Shown here piece after piece: positions 27,940-36,728 of a DNA stretch of 46,208 bases (position 1 is the stretch's first letter; every line of letters begins with the position of its first letter). The stretch comes from Flavobacterium sp. (GTDB lineage Bacteria; Bacteroidota; Bacteroidia; Flavobacteriales; Flavobacteriaceae). Below the pieces are notes generated by a model that worked only from the letters and a program-made list of their open reading frames with translations, was not told the origin of the DNA and searched no databases. The translations under genes and the position numbers were made by a program. The stretch covers positions 1 to 46,208 of the forward strand of contig NZ_JAPZUB010000009.1 of NCBI RefSeq assembly GCF_027533505.1, given 5' to 3'.

Positions 27940-29268
27940 TTATTTAGCGTCTGCTTTGTCTTTGGCTGGAACATAATCCAGAATTAAACGCTGGTTGGGA
28001 TTCAAATACTTTTTGGCAATGTCACGAATTTCTTCTCGGGTAATAGAGCGATACATTTCGATTTCAGTATTGATTAAGTTAACATCGCCATACAACATAT
28101 AGTAAGACGCTAAATTTTCAGCGACCCCTTCTACACTAGAATTGTTGTTTACGTAATTGTTTTCAATCTTGTTTTGCAACTTCTTGTAATCGTTCTCCGA
28201 AATGAGTTCGTTTTGCAACTTTACAATTTCCTCGTCCATCTCTTTTACCAGTTGCGCCAAAGTAGTTTCGCCTTGGGGCATTCCATACAGAATATACATC
28301 CCGTAATCTTCTTGAGAATAGTTGAACGCTCCAATTTGTAGCGCCATTTTTTTGTCATCGACAATTTTCTTATACAATTTGGAACTGTTTCCATCGCTTA
28401 AATATGTTGAAATCATATCCAATACACGAGCATCACGTGATTTCATAGAAGGGGTTCTGTATGAAGCCACTACCATAGGTTTCTGGATGTTAGGATCTTC
28501 ATAGGTAGCGCGGATTTCTTGCGTAATCGGTGCTTCCTCAAACTTCTGGCGCTTCACCTCTTCCCCACGAGGAATGGGTCCAAAATACTTTTGAATCCAA
28601 GCTTTCGTTTGCGCAATGTCAATTTGCCCCGCCACTACCAAAACGGCATTGTTTGGGGTATAATACTTTTTGTTGAAGGCTTGAAACTCTTCCAAAGTAG
28701 CCGCATCCAAATGCTCCATAGAACCAATGGTAGCCCAACGATACGGGTGTTTTACAAACATATTTTTCTTTACCTCAGCAATCAATTGACCATAAGGTTG
28801 ATTGTCTACACGTAAACGCTTTTCTTCTTTAACCACTTCATTTTGCGTGTCAACACCAATTTGGTTAATCACAGGGTGCATCAAGCGCTCGGACTCCATC
28901 CACAACCCCAACTCAAGGTTATTCGAAGGGAAAACTTCAAAATAATACGTACGGTCATCGGTCGTACTGGCGTTATTAGTCCCGCCATTACCCGTTACGA
29001 TTTTGAACCATTCGCCTCGTTTAATGTTTTGAGTCCCTTCAAACAATAAGTGCTCAAAAAAGTGGGCAAAACCAGTACGATCTGGGTTTTCGTCTTTGGC
29101 TCCTACGTGATACATTACCGAAGTAATCACTACAGGCGCCGAAGGATCGTTGTGGAGAATGACATGCATTCCGTTGTCTAAGTCATACTCTTCAAAAGCA
29201 ACTTTTTGAGCATGAGCTGTACCTCCAAGCATAAGCAATGAACTTAAAGCGATTAAAGATTTTTTCAT
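27940..29268 (-). CDS. M16 family zinc metallopeptidase (active subunit)
   Basis: Exported metallopeptidase of 442 residues with signal peptide MKKSLIALSSLLMLGGTAHAQ. The inverted zinc motif is intact: HFFEH (His69, Glu72, His73) with the distal ligand at about Glu149 in NEVVKEEKRLR. The second half is the inactive M16 repeat with the R/Y substrate-binding region. It is the first gene of a two-gene operon with the 685-residue inactive partner. Substrates are unknown, probably short peptides in the periplasm. Confidence 0.93.
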   Translation of the reverse strand: MKKSLIALSSLLMLGGTAHAQKVAFEEYDLDNGMHVILHNDPSAPVVITSVMYHVGAKDENPDRTGFAHFFEHLLFEGTQNIKRGEWFKIVTGNGGTNNASTTDDRTYYFEVFPSNNLELGLWMESERLMHPVINQIGVDTQNEVVKEEKRLRVDNQPYGQLIAEVKKNMFVKHPYRWATIGSMEHLDAATLEEFQAFNKKYYTPNNAVLVVAGQIDIAQTKAWIQKYFGPIPRGEEVKRQKFEEAPITQEIRATYEDPNIQKPMVVASYRTPSMKSRDARVLDMISTYLSDGNSSKLYKKIVDDKKMALQIGAFNYSQEDYGMYILYGMPQGETTLAQLVKEMDEEIVKLQNELISENDYKKLQNKIENNYVNNNSSVEGVAENLASYYMLYGDVNLINTEIEMYRSITREEIRDIAKKYLNPNQRLILDYVPAKDKADAK

Positions 29269-29476
29269 AAGAATTCGTTGTTTGTTTTTTCGGGGTTAAA
29301 CCCAGCGTTAAATCGAATGCCCATAGGTCACACAAATAGGCAAATTGTTACACAAAAATAGATTTTTTAATTGGGTTTCAGCATTATTTTTACTTCTCAA
29401 CGAATACTTCAATCTAATCCTTTGATTATTAGGTCGAGTATTTTGAAAATTAGCTTGTTTGAATAAAATTAATTTG

Positions 29477-29484
29477 TATATTTG
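29477..29484 (+). promoter_or_regulatory. Promoter of rplU-rpmA
   Basis: TATATTTG with TTG at 29455-29457, exactly 19 nt apart: the best-formed flavobacterial promoter in the window, 33 bp before rplU. Confidence 0.75.
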
Positions 29485-29517
29485 CAACCTTAAAATTTTT
29501 AACTAAACATTATTGTT

Positions 29518-29976
29518 ATGTACGCAATCGTAGAGATAGCAGGGCAACAATTCAAAGTAAGCAAAGACCAGAAAGTTTTTGTTCACCGTTTAGCGAACGA
29601 AGAAGGTTCAAAAGTTTCTTTTGAAAAAGTTCTTTTATTAGACGACAACGGAACAATTACGATCGGCGCCCCAGCTATAGAAGGTGCTTCCGTAGAAGCC
29701 AAAGTTTTACAACACCTTAAAGGTGAAAAAGTAATCGTTTTCAAGAAAAAACGTAGAAAAGGGTACAAAAAGAAAAACGGTCACCGTCAAGCATTAACCC
29801 AAATCGTTATTGAAGGCATTGCTGCCACTGGTGCAAAAAAAGCGGTTAAAAAAGAAGCTGCTCCAGCTGTAGAAACTACAGAAGAAGCCCCTAAAAAAGC
29901 AAAAGCACCAAAAGCTGAAAAATCGGAGGATGCTGCACCAAAAGCACCGAAGAAAACCAAAAAAACTGAAGAATAA
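29518..29976 (+). CDS. rplU: Large ribosomal subunit protein bL21
   Basis: Ribosomal protein L21, binding 23S rRNA. The conserved part covers residues 1-105 (MYAIVEIAGQQFKVSKDQ ... KKRRKGYKKKNGHRQ). It is followed by a Lys/Ala/Pro/Glu-rich tail of about 45 residues that standard L21 (about 103 residues) lacks; such tails are seen in Flavobacteriia. rpmA follows 22 bp downstream, in the universal rplU-rpmA order. Confidence 0.96.
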   Translation: MYAIVEIAGQQFKVSKDQKVFVHRLANEEGSKVSFEKVLLLDDNGTITIGAPAIEGASVEAKVLQHLKGEKVIVFKKKRRKGYKKKNGHRQALTQIVIEGIAATGAKKAVKKEAAPAVETTEEAPKKAKAPKAEKSEDAAPKAPKKTKKTEE

Positions 29977-29998
29977 TAACTTATAAAACCAAAACATC

Positions 29999-30259
29999 AT
30001 GGCTCACAAGAAAGGTGTCGGTAGTTCCAAGAACGGTAGAGAATCAGAGTCGAAACGACTTGGTGTAAAAATCTATGGTGGCCAAGCGGCTATTGCAGGT
30101 AACATTATCGTTAGACAACGTGGTTCAAAACACAATCCAGGTGAAAACGTGTACATGGGGAAAGACCATACACTACACGCTAAGGTTGATGGAATTGTAA
30201 AATTCCAGAAAAAAGGGGATAATAAATCATTTGTATCTATTGAACCCTTCAAAGCATAA
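29999..30259 (+). CDS. rpmA: Large ribosomal subunit protein bL27
   Basis: Ribosomal protein L27 (86 residues), whose N-terminus reaches the peptidyl-transferase centre. It begins [22 protein letters not shown] and keeps [22 protein letters not shown]. It has no Firmicute-type cleaved N-terminal extension. Co-transcribed with rplU. Confidence 0.97.
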   Translation: MAHKKGVGSSKNGRESESKRLGVKIYGGQAAIAGNIIVRQRGSKHNPGENVYMGKDHTLHAKVDGIVKFQKKGDNKSFVSIEPFKA

Positions 30260-30282
30260 TACTTCGTATTAGAACATAAATC

Positions 30283-30310
30283 AACCCGTTCCTAAGGAGC
30301 GGGTTTTTTT
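30283..30310 (+). terminator. Terminator of rplU-rpmA
   Basis: A 10-bp stem with one wobble (30283-30292 with 30296-30305, loop TAA) followed by T's. Confidence 0.8.
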
Positions 30311-30365
30311 ATTGTGTGCAATAATATTATTTCAAAAACAAGCTTGAATAGTTGCAGTAACGAGC

Positions 30366-30390
30366 AAAAAAAACCACCTCGAAAGGTGGC
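30366..30390 (-). terminator. Terminator of accC
   Basis: On the minus strand CCACCT-TTCG-AGGTGG is followed by eight T's, just after the accC stop. Confidence 0.8.
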
Positions 30391-30396
30391 TTTATT

Positions 30397-31743
30397 TTAA
30401 TTGGGATCTTTCATTTTAAAGGATTCCATGAATTTTGTGGTATAATTCCCTGCCACATAATCCGGCTCATCCATCAATTGGCGGTGGAACGGAATCGTAG
30501 TTTTGATTCCTTCAATGTAAAATTCATCCAAGGCGCGTTTCATTTTGTTGATAGCCTCTTCACGAGTTTGCGCAGTTGTAATCAACTTAGCAATCATTGA
30601 ATCATAGTTCGGTGGAATGGTATAGCCAGCATAAACGTGAGTGTCTAAACGAACTCCGTGTCCTCCGGGCGCATGCAACACCGTGATTTTGCCTGGTGAA
30701 GGACGGAAATCATTGTACGGGTCTTCAGCATTGATGCGGCATTCAATGGAATGCAATTGCGGCAAGTAGTTTTTACCCGAAATGGGTACCCCTGCAGCAA
30801 CTAATATTTGCTCCCGAATTAAATCGTAGTCAATTACTTGTTCTGTGATTGGATGTTCTACTTGGATACGCGTATTCATTTCCATAAAATAGAAATTACG
30901 GTGTTTGTCTACCAAGAATTCTACGGTTCCCGCTCCTTCGTATTGAATAAATTCTGCAGCTTTTACAGCTGCATCCCCCATACGTTGACGCAAATCATCG
31001 GTCATAAATGGCGAAGGCGTTTCTTCGGTTAACTTTTGGTGGCGACGTTGCACCGAACAGTCACGTTCAGACAAGTGACATGCTTTTCCATAGGAATCCC
31101 CTACCACTTGAATTTCAATATGACGGGGCTCTTCAATCAATTTTTCCATATACATCCCATCGTTTCCGAAGGCCGCTGCTGCTTCAAGTCGAGCACTTTC
31201 CCAAGCTTTATCGAGCTCTTCTTCTTTCCAAATGGCACGCATCCCTTTTCCTCCACCCCCTGCAGTAGCTTTCATCATCACAGGATACCCAATTTCTTTG
31301 GCTACTTTTTTAGCTTGTTCTAGAGACTCTAAAATCCCATCGGAACCAGGTACACAGGGAACTCCCGCCGCTTTCATAGTAGCTTTGGCGGTTGCTTTAT
31401 CCCCCATTTTCTCGATCATTTCTGGTGAAGCACCAATAAATTTGATGCCGTGTTCTTGACAAATTTTAGAGAATTTGGCGTTTTCTGAAAGGAAACCATA
31501 GCCTGGGTGAATCGCGTCTGCATTGGTAATTTCTGCAGCTGCGATGATATTGGACATTTTCAAATACGATAAGTTACTCGGCGCAGGTCCGATACACACC
31601 GCTTCATCGGCAAATTTTACGTGTAAACTTTCGGCATCAGCAGTGGAATATACCGCTACGGTTTTTATCCCCATCTCACGACAGGTACGAATCACACGCA
31701 AAGCGATTTCGCCTCTATTGGCGATTAATATTTTCTTGAACAT
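30397..31743 (-). CDS. accC: Acetyl-CoA carboxylase, biotin carboxylase subunit
   Basis: ATP-grasp enzyme that carboxylates the biotin on AccB, the first half-reaction of malonyl-CoA synthesis. It begins [25 protein letters not shown], has the ATP-binding glycine loop [15 protein letters not shown], the [20 protein letters not shown] segment and [21 protein letters not shown] with catalytic Glu and Arg. Length 448 is the stand-alone AccC size. It follows accB by 74 bp. A propionyl- or other acyl-CoA carboxylase subunit is possible in principle, but the fabH-accB-accC order supports fatty-acid synthesis. Confidence 0.95.
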   Translation of the reverse strand: MFKKILIANRGEIALRVIRTCREMGIKTVAVYSTADAESLHVKFADEAVCIGPAPSNLSYLKMSNIIAAAEITNADAIHPGYGFLSENAKFSKICQEHGIKFIGASPEMIEKMGDKATAKATMKAAGVPCVPGSDGILESLEQAKKVAKEIGYPVMMKATAGGGGKGMRAIWKEEELDKAWESARLEAAAAFGNDGMYMEKLIEEPRHIEIQVVGDSYGKACHLSERDCSVQRRHQKLTEETPSPFMTDDLRQRMGDAAVKAAEFIQYEGAGTVEFLVDKHRNFYFMEMNTRIQVEHPITEQVIDYDLIREQILVAAGVPISGKNYLPQLHSIECRINAEDPYNDFRPSPGKITVLHAPGGHGVRLDTHVYAGYTIPPNYDSMIAKLITTAQTREEAINKMKRALDEFYIEGIKTTIPFHRQLMDEPDYVAGNYTTKFMESFKMKDPN

Positions 31744-31817
31744 CCTGTTTCAATTTAAATTAAACCTAAATTTCAAACACGGCAAGGAATCCTCAGCCGT
31801 GAGGAAATCGCTACAAA

Positions 31818-32303
31818 TTAAGACGGATCGACCAAGAAAAGCGGTTGATCAAACTCTACAGGTGACATATCGTCTACTAATATTTTGACGATTTTACCCG
31901 ATACTTCCGATTCAATTTCATTGAACAATTTCATTGCTTCAACCACACATAACACATCCCCTTTACCGATGGTTGAACCCACTTCAACAAAAGGAGATTT
32001 ATCGGGTGCGGGTTTGCGGTAAAAAGTACCGATCATAGGCGACTTGATGGTGATATATTTTGCATCATCAGCGGCAGGAGCGGCAGGAGCGGCAGGTGTT
32101 GCAGGAGCTGCTGCTGGAGCAGGAGCTGCCACTTGTGAAATCACAGGTGCCACGGGTGCGGGTTGTACATAGGTAATATCAGGAGTATTTCCTTCTAAAG
32201 TGGTGCGGATGGTAATTTTTACATCGCCAGTTTCCAATTTTACCTCAGCAACACCCGAGTTGGATACGAATTTGATCAGATTTTGAATCTCTTTTAAATC
32301 CAT
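31818..32303 (-). CDS. accB: Acetyl-CoA carboxylase, biotin carboxyl carrier protein
   Basis: Carrier protein (161 residues) that shuttles carboxybiotin between AccC and the carboxyltransferase. An N-terminal helical part (MDLKEIQNLIKFVSNSGVAEVKLE) is followed by a flexible Ala/Pro linker (about 55-80) and the biotinyl domain with EAMKLFNEI, biotinylated at Lys125 (L replaces the more usual M after Lys). It follows fabH by 23 bp. Confidence 0.95.
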   Translation of the reverse strand: MDLKEIQNLIKFVSNSGVAEVKLETGDVKITIRTTLEGNTPDITYVQPAPVAPVISQVAAPAPAAAPATPAAPAAPAADDAKYITIKSPMIGTFYRKPAPDKSPFVEVGSTIGKGDVLCVVEAMKLFNEIESEVSGKIVKILVDDMSPVEFDQPLFLVDPS

Positions 32304-32326
32304 AGTTCTTTCGTTTTAGTTATCGT

Positions 32327-33325
32327 TTATTGTTTGTTATACGCCCATTTTAGGTAAATGGCTCCCCAAGTGAATCCACCTCCAAATGCAGCAAAAATTA
32401 AATTATCTCCTTTTTTTAATTGATGTTCAAAATCACTCAACAACAACGGTAAGGTAGCCGAAGTTGTATTCCCATAGCGTTGAATATTAATCAACACTTT
32501 GGACTCATCCAATCCCATGCGTTGTGCTGTTGCGTCAATAATACGGCGGTTGGCTTGATGCGCTACCAACCAATTAATGTCATCATGGGTTAAATTATTG
32601 CGTTGCATGATTTTTTCACTCACATCGGCCATACCAGAGACGGCGTATTTGAAAACTGTTTTTCCATCTTGAAAAACAAAATGCTGTCCGTTTTCGACCG
32701 TGTCTTTGGAGGCAGGTAAAATCGAACCGCCTGCATCGATCTTTAAATACTCTCGACCGATTCCATCCGAGCGCAAAAACTCATCTTGCAACCCCAAGCC
32801 TTCCGTGTTGGGTTCAAACAAAACCGCTCCCGCACCATCGCCAAAAATGATACAAGTAGCTCGATCGGTGTAGTCGATAATAGAGGACATTTTATCGGCT
32901 CCAATTAACAACACCTTTTTATAACGCCCCGATTGAATATAAGCCGCAGCCGTCGACATTCCATACAAAAAACTAGAACATGCGGCTGACAAATCAAAAG
33001 CAAAAGCATTAACCGCACCAATTTGAGAAGCTACATAGACTCCGGTAGAAGCAACTGGCATATCGGGTGTAGCGGTAGCCATGATGATTAAATCGATTTC
33101 TAGGGGGTCGATATTGTTCTTTTCGAGAAGATTTTGGGCCGCTTTAATGGCTAAAAAAGAAGTGCCTTTTCCCGATTCTTTTAGCAAACGGCGCTCTTTG
33201 ATTCCGGTGCGGGTAGTAATCCATTCATCGTTGGTGTCTACCATTTGCTCCAGTACTTCATTGGATAAAACAAAATCAGGGACATAAGCGCCTACGGCTG
33301 TAATAGCGGCTGTAATTGTACTCAT
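32327..33325 (-). CDS. fabH: 3-oxoacyl-ACP synthase III (KAS III)
   Basis: Initiating condensing enzyme of type II fatty-acid synthesis, joining an acyl-CoA primer to malonyl-ACP. The catalytic triad is readable: Cys116 in LSAACSSFL, His256 in VAHQANRR, Asn286 in RYGNTTSA. Length 332. In branched-chain-rich flavobacteria such enzymes often prefer branched primers, which cannot be seen here. First gene of fabH-accB-accC; a hairpin terminator and an inverted repeat separate it from rpmF. Confidence 0.94.
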   Translation of the reverse strand: MSTITAAITAVGAYVPDFVLSNEVLEQMVDTNDEWITTRTGIKERRLLKESGKGTSFLAIKAAQNLLEKNNIDPLEIDLIIMATATPDMPVASTGVYVASQIGAVNAFAFDLSAACSSFLYGMSTAAAYIQSGRYKKVLLIGADKMSSIIDYTDRATCIIFGDGAGAVLFEPNTEGLGLQDEFLRSDGIGREYLKIDAGGSILPASKDTVENGQHFVFQDGKTVFKYAVSGMADVSEKIMQRNNLTHDDINWLVAHQANRRIIDATAQRMGLDESKVLINIQRYGNTTSATLPLLLSDFEHQLKKGDNLIFAAFGGGFTWGAIYLKWAYNKQ

Positions 33326-33342
33326 AGTTTGGTTTAATTGCG

Positions 33343-33367
33343 CTCTGAAAAGCGTATCGTTTCAGAG
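33343..33367. promoter_or_regulatory. Inverted repeat in the fabH leader
   Basis: CTCTGAAA and TTTCAGAG are perfect 8-bp arms 9 nt apart, 18 bp before the fabH start. No T-run follows, so it may be an operator or an RNA hairpin rather than a terminator. Confidence 0.35.
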
Positions 33368-33422
33368 GGTGGAAATTACAAAAAATAATTGAGTTATACT
33401 TTTTATGGTGTAAAAAACAAAA

Positions 33423-33443
33423 AACTCCCACATAGTGAGAGTT
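33423..33443 (-). terminator. Terminator between rpmF and fabH
   Basis: A 9-bp stem with one wobble and a 3-nt loop. On the minus strand it is followed by TTTTTTGTTTTTT, suggesting yceD-rpmF ends here and fabH has its own promoter or depends on read-through. Confidence 0.75.
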
Positions 33444-33466
33444 TGAGGGATTTTTTACCGTATATA

Positions 33467-33661
33467 TTAAGCCTCAGCTACTGATTTATCAATAACTACT
33501 TGACCTCTGTAATACATTTTACCTTCATGCCAGTACGCTCTGTGATACAAGTGAGCCTCACCAGTTACAGGGCAAGTAGCGATAGTCGCAGCAGTAGCCT
33601 TGTAGTGCGTTCTTCTTTTGTCTCTTCTTGACGCAGATTGTCTTCTCTTAGGATGTGCCAT
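33467..33661 (-). CDS. rpmF: Large ribosomal subunit protein bL32
   Basis: Ribosomal protein L32, 64 residues, starting [20 protein letters not shown], the classic L32 opening. Only one cysteine of the zinc ribbon is present ([17 protein letters not shown]), so it looks like a zinc-free form. It follows the DUF177 gene by 8 bp, the normal yceD-rpmF pair. Confidence 0.95.
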   Translation of the reverse strand: MAHPKRRQSASRRDKRRTHYKATAATIATCPVTGEAHLYHRAYWHEGKMYYRGQVVIDKSVAEA

Positions 33662-33669
33662 TTTTTATA

Positions 33670-34209
33670 TTATTTATCCGTTAATAGTTGTTTTAATTTA
33701 TCCCAACGGGGATCTATATTTTCTTCTTTTTGTGTTGTTTCTTTAGTTTTCACCGAAGTAACAGACAGTTTTTCTAGGGCTTCGTTTTTGAGTGATCCGT
33801 CTTTTACGCCGGGATGAACCCTTTTTTGGGGAACCGACAACACAATCAACTCATAGACATATTGCGTAATATCAATTTGGTGTTCTCCGTGGGGCAATAT
33901 GAGAAGTTCCTCATTTTCATTGTTAAATTCGTCTCCAAATTTAACAACCACCTTAATAGCACCTTTGATTGGCAAATCGAATTGCTCACCGGTGACATCG
34001 CAAGGAACAAAAACAGTTCCTTTATGTTTGAGTGACAATTCCATAAACGTAGATTTTTTGTCTAAAACCACTTTTACGTCTACCGCACAATTTTCAAAAT
34101 CGCAATATGCATACGATTCAAAGAACTTCTGGCTAATTTGATAGTCAAATTGGTGTTTTCCCAATTTTAATCCTGTAAAAGGAATTAAAAATTCATTTGT
34201 AACTTTCAT
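33670..34209 (-). CDS. YceD/DUF177 family protein
   Basis: Conserved protein encoded with rpmF and linked in other bacteria to 23S rRNA accumulation and ribosome assembly. Start taken at 34209 (MKVTNEFLIPFTGLKLGKH, 179 residues); the 11-residue upstream extension lies between promoter and start. The middle has the typical DUF177 pattern: CDFENCAVDVKVVLDKK followed by VPCDVTGEQFDLPI. Charged C-terminal tail ends DPRWDKLKQLL, the usual family ending. Promoter at 34254-34261. Confidence 0.9.
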   Translation of the reverse strand: MKVTNEFLIPFTGLKLGKHQFDYQISQKFFESYAYCDFENCAVDVKVVLDKKSTFMELSLKHKGTVFVPCDVTGEQFDLPIKGAIKVVVKFGDEFNNENEELLILPHGEHQIDITQYVYELIVLSVPQKRVHPGVKDGSLKNEALEKLSVTSVKTKETTQKEENIDPRWDKLKQLLTDK

Positions 34210-34253
34210 CGTTTCACCAATTTGCCTAACTGCAAGCCTCAACTTTGGGAGTG

Positions 34254-34261
34254 CAAAGATA
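34254..34261 (-). promoter_or_regulatory. Promoter of yceD-rpmF
   Basis: TATCTTTG on the minus strand with TTG at 34281-34279 (17-nt spacing), 45 bp before the DUF177 start. Confidence 0.6.
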
Positions 34262-34286
34262 TAAATTTATATCAAAATCAAAAGCC

Positions 34287-35351
34287 TTAATGCCCTTTTT
34301 TTGATTCCAACTGTTTTTCTTTAATTTTTAAGGGGTTTTTGGACCATTCCTTGTATTCATGACGGGCCTTGTAAATATCAAGTGCAAGGTATACTGCTTC
34401 TTTGAAAGAAGTCGCATCGGCTTGATTTTTTCCTGCAATTTCAAAGGCCGTTCCGTGGTCGGGTGAAGTGCGAATTTTATGCAAGCCCGCCGTGTAATTC
34501 ACTCCCGAACCAAAAGAAAGCGTTTTAAACGGAATTAATCCTTGGTCGTGGTAGGAGGCGATGACGGCATCAAACTTTTCATGCTGTCCCGACCCAAAGA
34601 ATCCGTCGGCAGAATAAGGCCCAAACACCAAAATACCTTGGTCAAACAATTTTTGTATTTCGGGTTTTAATATCTCTTGATCTTCTTTACCAATAACGCC
34701 ATTATCACCGGCATGTGGATTCAATCCAAGAACCGCGATTTTAGGACGATTGATTCGAAAATCTTGTTTTAAAGTTTGATATACCGTTCGTATTTTTTGA
34801 TGAACCCGTTCACGCGTTAAGTGTTGCGAAACCTCATTGACAGGAACATGATCGGTTAACAAACCTACTCGCAATCGGTCGTGAACCATCAACATCAAGG
34901 CATTGCCTTCTAATTGTTGGTCGAGATAGTCGGTATGCCCAGGAAATGAAAACTCTTCTGATTGTATCGAATACTTATTAATAGGTGCCGTCACCAACGC
35001 ATCGATAGCATCATTTTTTAACGCTTCTGTAGCGGCAACAAACGATTTAATGGCATAACTTCCTACTTGATCATTCAATTGTCCAAACTGAATATCCACC
35101 GATTCCTTCCAGACGTTGAGCACATTCACTTTCCCAACAATCAATTGATCTAGACGGTCTATACCATGAAGCGGCAATTCCGACTGCATGCTTTTTTTGA
35201 TAAAAGAAATCACTTTAACATTAGCAAACAAAACGGGCGTACACAACTCCAACATACGTGTGTCCTCAAAGGTTTTTAAAATCACTTCACAACCAATGCC
35301 GTTTAGATCTCCAACAGCAATTCCAAGTATTATATTCTCCGCTTTTTTCAT
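34287..35351 (-). CDS. pdxA: 4-hydroxythreonine-4-phosphate dehydrogenase
   Basis: NAD-dependent enzyme of the DXP-dependent pyridoxal-5'-phosphate route; its pathway also uses DXP made by Dxs. Start chosen at 35351 (MKKAENIILGIAVGDLNGIG, 354 residues); the long upstream in-frame extension overlaps ribE on the other strand and is spurious. Family motifs: GHTDYLDQQL, GLNPHAGDNGVIGKED and SYHDQGLIPFKTL with metal-binding histidines, then ISTPDHGTAF as RTSPDHGTAFEIAGK. Divergent from ribE, with a minus-strand -7 box at 35391-35398. Confidence 0.94.
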   Translation of the reverse strand: MKKAENIILGIAVGDLNGIGCEVILKTFEDTRMLELCTPVLFANVKVISFIKKSMQSELPLHGIDRLDQLIVGKVNVLNVWKESVDIQFGQLNDQVGSYAIKSFVAATEALKNDAIDALVTAPINKYSIQSEEFSFPGHTDYLDQQLEGNALMLMVHDRLRVGLLTDHVPVNEVSQHLTRERVHQKIRTVYQTLKQDFRINRPKIAVLGLNPHAGDNGVIGKEDQEILKPEIQKLFDQGILVFGPYSADGFFGSGQHEKFDAVIASYHDQGLIPFKTLSFGSGVNYTAGLHKIRTSPDHGTAFEIAGKNQADATSFKEAVYLALDIYKARHEYKEWSKNPLKIKEKQLESKKGH

Positions 35352-35377
35352 GGGCAAATGAAGTCGATTTAAATGCG

Positions 35378-35385
35378 TACTTTTG
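35378..35385 (+). promoter_or_regulatory. -7 box of ribE
   Basis: TACTTTTG, 30 bp before the ribE ATG, in the 64-bp divergent gap shared with pdxA. Confidence 0.5.
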
Positions 35386-35390
35386 AAGGG

Positions 35391-35398
35391 CAAATTTA
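35391..35398 (-). promoter_or_regulatory. -7 box of pdxA
   Basis: TAAATTTG on the minus strand, 39 bp before the pdxA start; it almost abuts the plus-strand box, so the two promoters overlap. Confidence 0.5.
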
Positions 35399-35415
35399 GA
35401 AAATAAAAACGACAA

Positions 35416-36006
35416 ATGTTTACAGGCATTATAGAAACCCTAGGAACCATAACTGCACTTGTAAAAGAGCAAGAAAACTTGCATATTACGGTGGCTTCCG
35501 AACTTACTTCCGAACTAAAAATTGACCAAAGTGTAGCCCACAACGGGGTATGTTTAACCGTCGTTGCCATCGAAGGCAATCAATACACGGTTACTGCCAT
35601 TAAGGAAACCCTTTTGAAAACCAATGTAGGGCAATGGAACGTGGGTGATAAATTGAACTTAGAACGCGCCATGAAATTGGGCGATCGTTTGGACGGACAT
35701 ATTGTGCAAGGGCATGTGGATCAAATAGGCACTTGTGTGGCCATCCGCGAAGCCGAAGGAAGTTGGTATTTTACCTTTGAATATGACGCGCAAACCCACA
35801 ACGTGACTATCGAAAAAGGATCGATTACCGTTAATGGCACCAGTTTGACCGTGGTTGATTCGCAAAAAAATGCTTTTAGTGTCGCCATTATCCCTTACAC
35901 CTACGAACATACGAATTTTCATACCTTTACTATAGGTACCCCTGTCAATTTGGAGTTTGATGTGATCGGAAAATATGTGGCAAGACTCTACGAAATAGGA
36001 AAATAG
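35416..36006 (+). CDS. ribE: Riboflavin synthase, alpha subunit
   Basis: Dismutates two 6,7-dimethyl-8-ribityllumazines to riboflavin. Two lumazine-binding repeats are visible: MFTGIIETLGTI (residues 1-95) with VAHNGVCLTVV, and DGHIVQGHVDQIG (96-190) with ITVNGTSLTVV. Length 196 is normal. Monocistronic, with a strong terminator 27 bp after the stop. The name ribC is also used for this enzyme in some bacteria. Confidence 0.95.
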   Translation: MFTGIIETLGTITALVKEQENLHITVASELTSELKIDQSVAHNGVCLTVVAIEGNQYTVTAIKETLLKTNVGQWNVGDKLNLERAMKLGDRLDGHIVQGHVDQIGTCVAIREAEGSWYFTFEYDAQTHNVTIEKGSITVNGTSLTVVDSQKNAFSVAIIPYTYEHTNFHTFTIGTPVNLEFDVIGKYVARLYEIGK

Positions 36007-36033
36007 GCCCAAAAAATCATTTCAATAAAAAAG

Positions 36034-36067
36034 AAAAGCTTCAAGTACTATCTTGAAGCTTTTTTAT
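36034..36067. terminator. Bidirectional terminator holding the stop codon of the next gene
   Basis: A perfect 12-bp stem (36034-36045 with 36052-36063), 6-nt loop, T's on both strands. The TAG of the convergent minus-strand gene is in the loop (36048-36050), and its last codons form one stem arm. Confidence 0.85.
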
Positions 36068-36251
36068 ATCGGGTTAACTTGTATCCTACATATACCATAG
36101 ACGAAAGTGCCAAAAAAACCAAACCTTCATCCACAGGAAGACCCGGTGGTGGCGGTGGAATTGGGGCCGGTGGACTCGGTGCTGCAAAGGTCATAGGACC
36201 GCACAAAATCGCTAGAGTGATTAAAATTACTTTCGTTGGGTCGATTTTCAT
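36048..36251 (-). CDS. Small proline-rich membrane protein, PID-CTERM-like
   Basis: A 67-residue protein from the ATG at 36251 (MKIDPTKVILITLAILCGPM). It has a signal-like hydrophobic start, a proline run (PAPIPPPPPGLPVDEGL), a second hydrophobic helix (LVFLALSSMVYVGYKL) and a basic end (TRYKKASR). The PPPPGLPVD plus helix plus basic tail layout matches what I recall of short Bacteroidota proteins with a PID-CTERM sorting-like signal (here PVD). Function unknown. A longer frame adding 26 N-terminal residues is less likely. Its stop codon lies in the ribE terminator loop. Confidence 0.7.
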   Translation of the reverse strand: MKIDPTKVILITLAILCGPMTFAAPSPPAPIPPPPPGLPVDEGLVFLALSSMVYVGYKLTRYKKASR

Positions 36252-36697
36252 AGGGCGTAAAAGTATAAAAAAAAACGCTTTGTCAAAATTTTTTACTTCA
36301 TATTTTGAGTGAGTTGCAAAACATTTCACAATATCGTAACCTTTCTATCGCTTCATCGGTATTAACGAAAAAAAAAGTGTTTTGGTTTCTCTTCTGCAAA
36401 AAAAAATTAAATGATAGACTACCGCAAAAAATATCGACAACGAAAAGATAAAAGGGGTCAAGCGTCAAAAAAAAGCAAACAATCGCTCCATAATGATGAA
36501 AAGTAATCGTTAAATCGACGTTTCCATGGTGAAATACTACTTCATTGTTGCTCTTCATCTGCTGTAAGGAAAAATAAGGACCCGTACGTCAACTTTAAAG
36601 AATCAAGCAATTGGCAGAAATATCTAATCTACTTCCCCGAATCGTCCCTCTAGGGGTCATTCCGAGACTTCGGAACTCGCCCAAAACACTATAAAAA
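36252..36697. other. Intergenic region with no supported gene
   Basis: Only a weak minus-strand frame (36298-36558) is open here; it is rich in Phe and looks like chance translation of A/T-rich DNA. Small inverted repeats (for example TTCCGA and TCGGAA near 36661-36676) are present. I see no tRNA or clear promoter. Confidence 0.5.
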
Positions 36698-36724
36698 AAA
36701 GCCTTGCAGAAAAGGCAAGGCTTT
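36698..36724 (-). terminator. Terminator of the truncated tRNA gene
   Basis: AAGCCTTGC and GCAAGGCTT pair; on the minus strand the stem is followed by a run of eight T's. It stands just after the 3' end of the tRNA fragment, so it was the terminator of the original tRNA transcript. Confidence 0.8.
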
Positions 36725-36728
36725 GTTG

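Noticed and set aside
34287..35579. Longer pdxA start at 35579
   Set aside because: The extra 76 residues are antisense to ribE and precede the likely pdxA promoter.
36298..36558. 86-residue minus-strand frame
   Set aside because: Phe-rich composition, no start context or neighbours, overlaps the promoter side of the PID-CTERM-like gene; looks like chance A/T-rich translation.
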